Shown here: one piece after another, positions 63,817-64,000 of the stretch
How the letters are laid out: each line of letters begins with the position of its first letter
How positions within the stretch are numbered: the first letter of the stretch is position 1
Assembly: GCA_944739405.2 (NCBI GenBank)
Contig: OX123209.2
Location: 13,162,217 to 13,226,216, forward strand
Reading direction: 5' to 3'
Length of the DNA: 64,000 nucleotides
Source: Euclidia mi
Taxonomy: Eukaryota > Arthropoda > Insecta > Lepidoptera > Erebidae
Translations under genes and position numbers: made by a program
The notes under the pieces: generated by a model
Database searches by the model: none
Seen by the model: only the letters and a program-made list of their open reading frames with translations
Told to the model about the DNA's origin: nothing

Positions 63817-64000
63817 CCATCGATAGGGATTACAAAAAACAGGTGCATGCGATTTTCGACCTTATTGACGTAATTCAAAATTTATAATTGTATTAACGTA
63901 TCAATGTAAGAAAGCAAGAAAATACAAAAAAAAGTCTGTCATCAATTGTCAATAAGGTCGAAAATCGCATGCACCTGTTTATTGTAAGTTCTATCGATGG
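63817..64000. mobile_element. MITE with terminal inverted repeats of about 53 bp
   Basis: CCATCGATAGGGATTACAAA ... GCATGCGATTTTCGACCTTA at the left is inverted at the right, ending exactly at the window edge (TTCTATCGATGG). The element is at least 184 bp; the target duplication cannot be seen because the window stops. Confidence 0.85.

Noticed and set aside
1..64000. A coordinated novel multi-gene system
   Set aside because: Apart from Chip exons every coding-like segment is a decayed transposon part; I see no second host gene or cluster in the window.

Overview
The window is AT-rich animal genomic DNA, almost certainly from a moth or butterfly. This rests on an insect-type Chip/LIM-domain-binding (LDB) protein split over exons, a piggyBac-like element with TTAA target sites and an inverted repeat that I recall from moth piggyBac-like elements, Lep1-type Helitron-like repeats, and hundreds-of-bp tRNA- and 5S-derived SINEs. 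There are no bacterial genes, operons, CRISPR arrays or true tRNA/rRNA genes. No wholly new multi-gene system is visible.

The only host gene I can support is the 5' part of Chip/Ldb on the plus strand. Exons at 52831-52906, 56935-57037 and 61777-61949 encode the start of the conserved LDB dimerisation domain with compatible splice phases. Two mutually exclusive candidate first coding exons lie upstream: a very GC-rich Pro/Gly/Ala exon at 1717-2132 and a His/Pro/Tyr-rich exon at 43900-44066. Both end AG|GT in phase 2, the phase accepted by the exon at 52831. A 93-nt open, phase 2-2 cassette exon candidate lies at 47900-47992. The gene continues beyond position 64000. Using the distal first exon implies an intron of about 50 kb.

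The rest is intron filled with mobile DNA, much of it nested. Families seen: SINE A (tRNA-derived, about 300 bp, GATGAT tail), SINE B (tRNA-derived, about 260 bp), SINE C (tRNA-derived, about 380 bp), SINE E (tRNA-derived, about 210 bp), a 5S rRNA-derived SINE (about 240 bp), a roughly 235-bp retroposon D with fixed ends, a 560-605 bp GC-rich poly(A) retroposon in three copies with target duplications, Helitron-like Lep1 repeats, several LINE C-terminal or reverse-transcriptase fragments, a Harbinger derivative with a truncated transposase, a piggyBac-like derivative, a Crypton-like pair, and several foldback MITEs.

Region by region: 1-2.4 kb distal exon with a SINE fragment just upstream and a tandem copy of its splice donor; 2.4-41 kb dense repeats; 41.1-44.1 kb largely repeat-free, probable proximal promoter, 5'UTR and exon; 44.5-48 kb transposon fragments and the cassette exon; 48-64 kb conserved exons separated by repeat-bearing introns, with retroposon insertions close to exon borders (42 bp upstream of the exon at 56935; a 33-bp minisatellite 85 bp downstream of the exon at 61777). 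Family names A-G are labels used here only.
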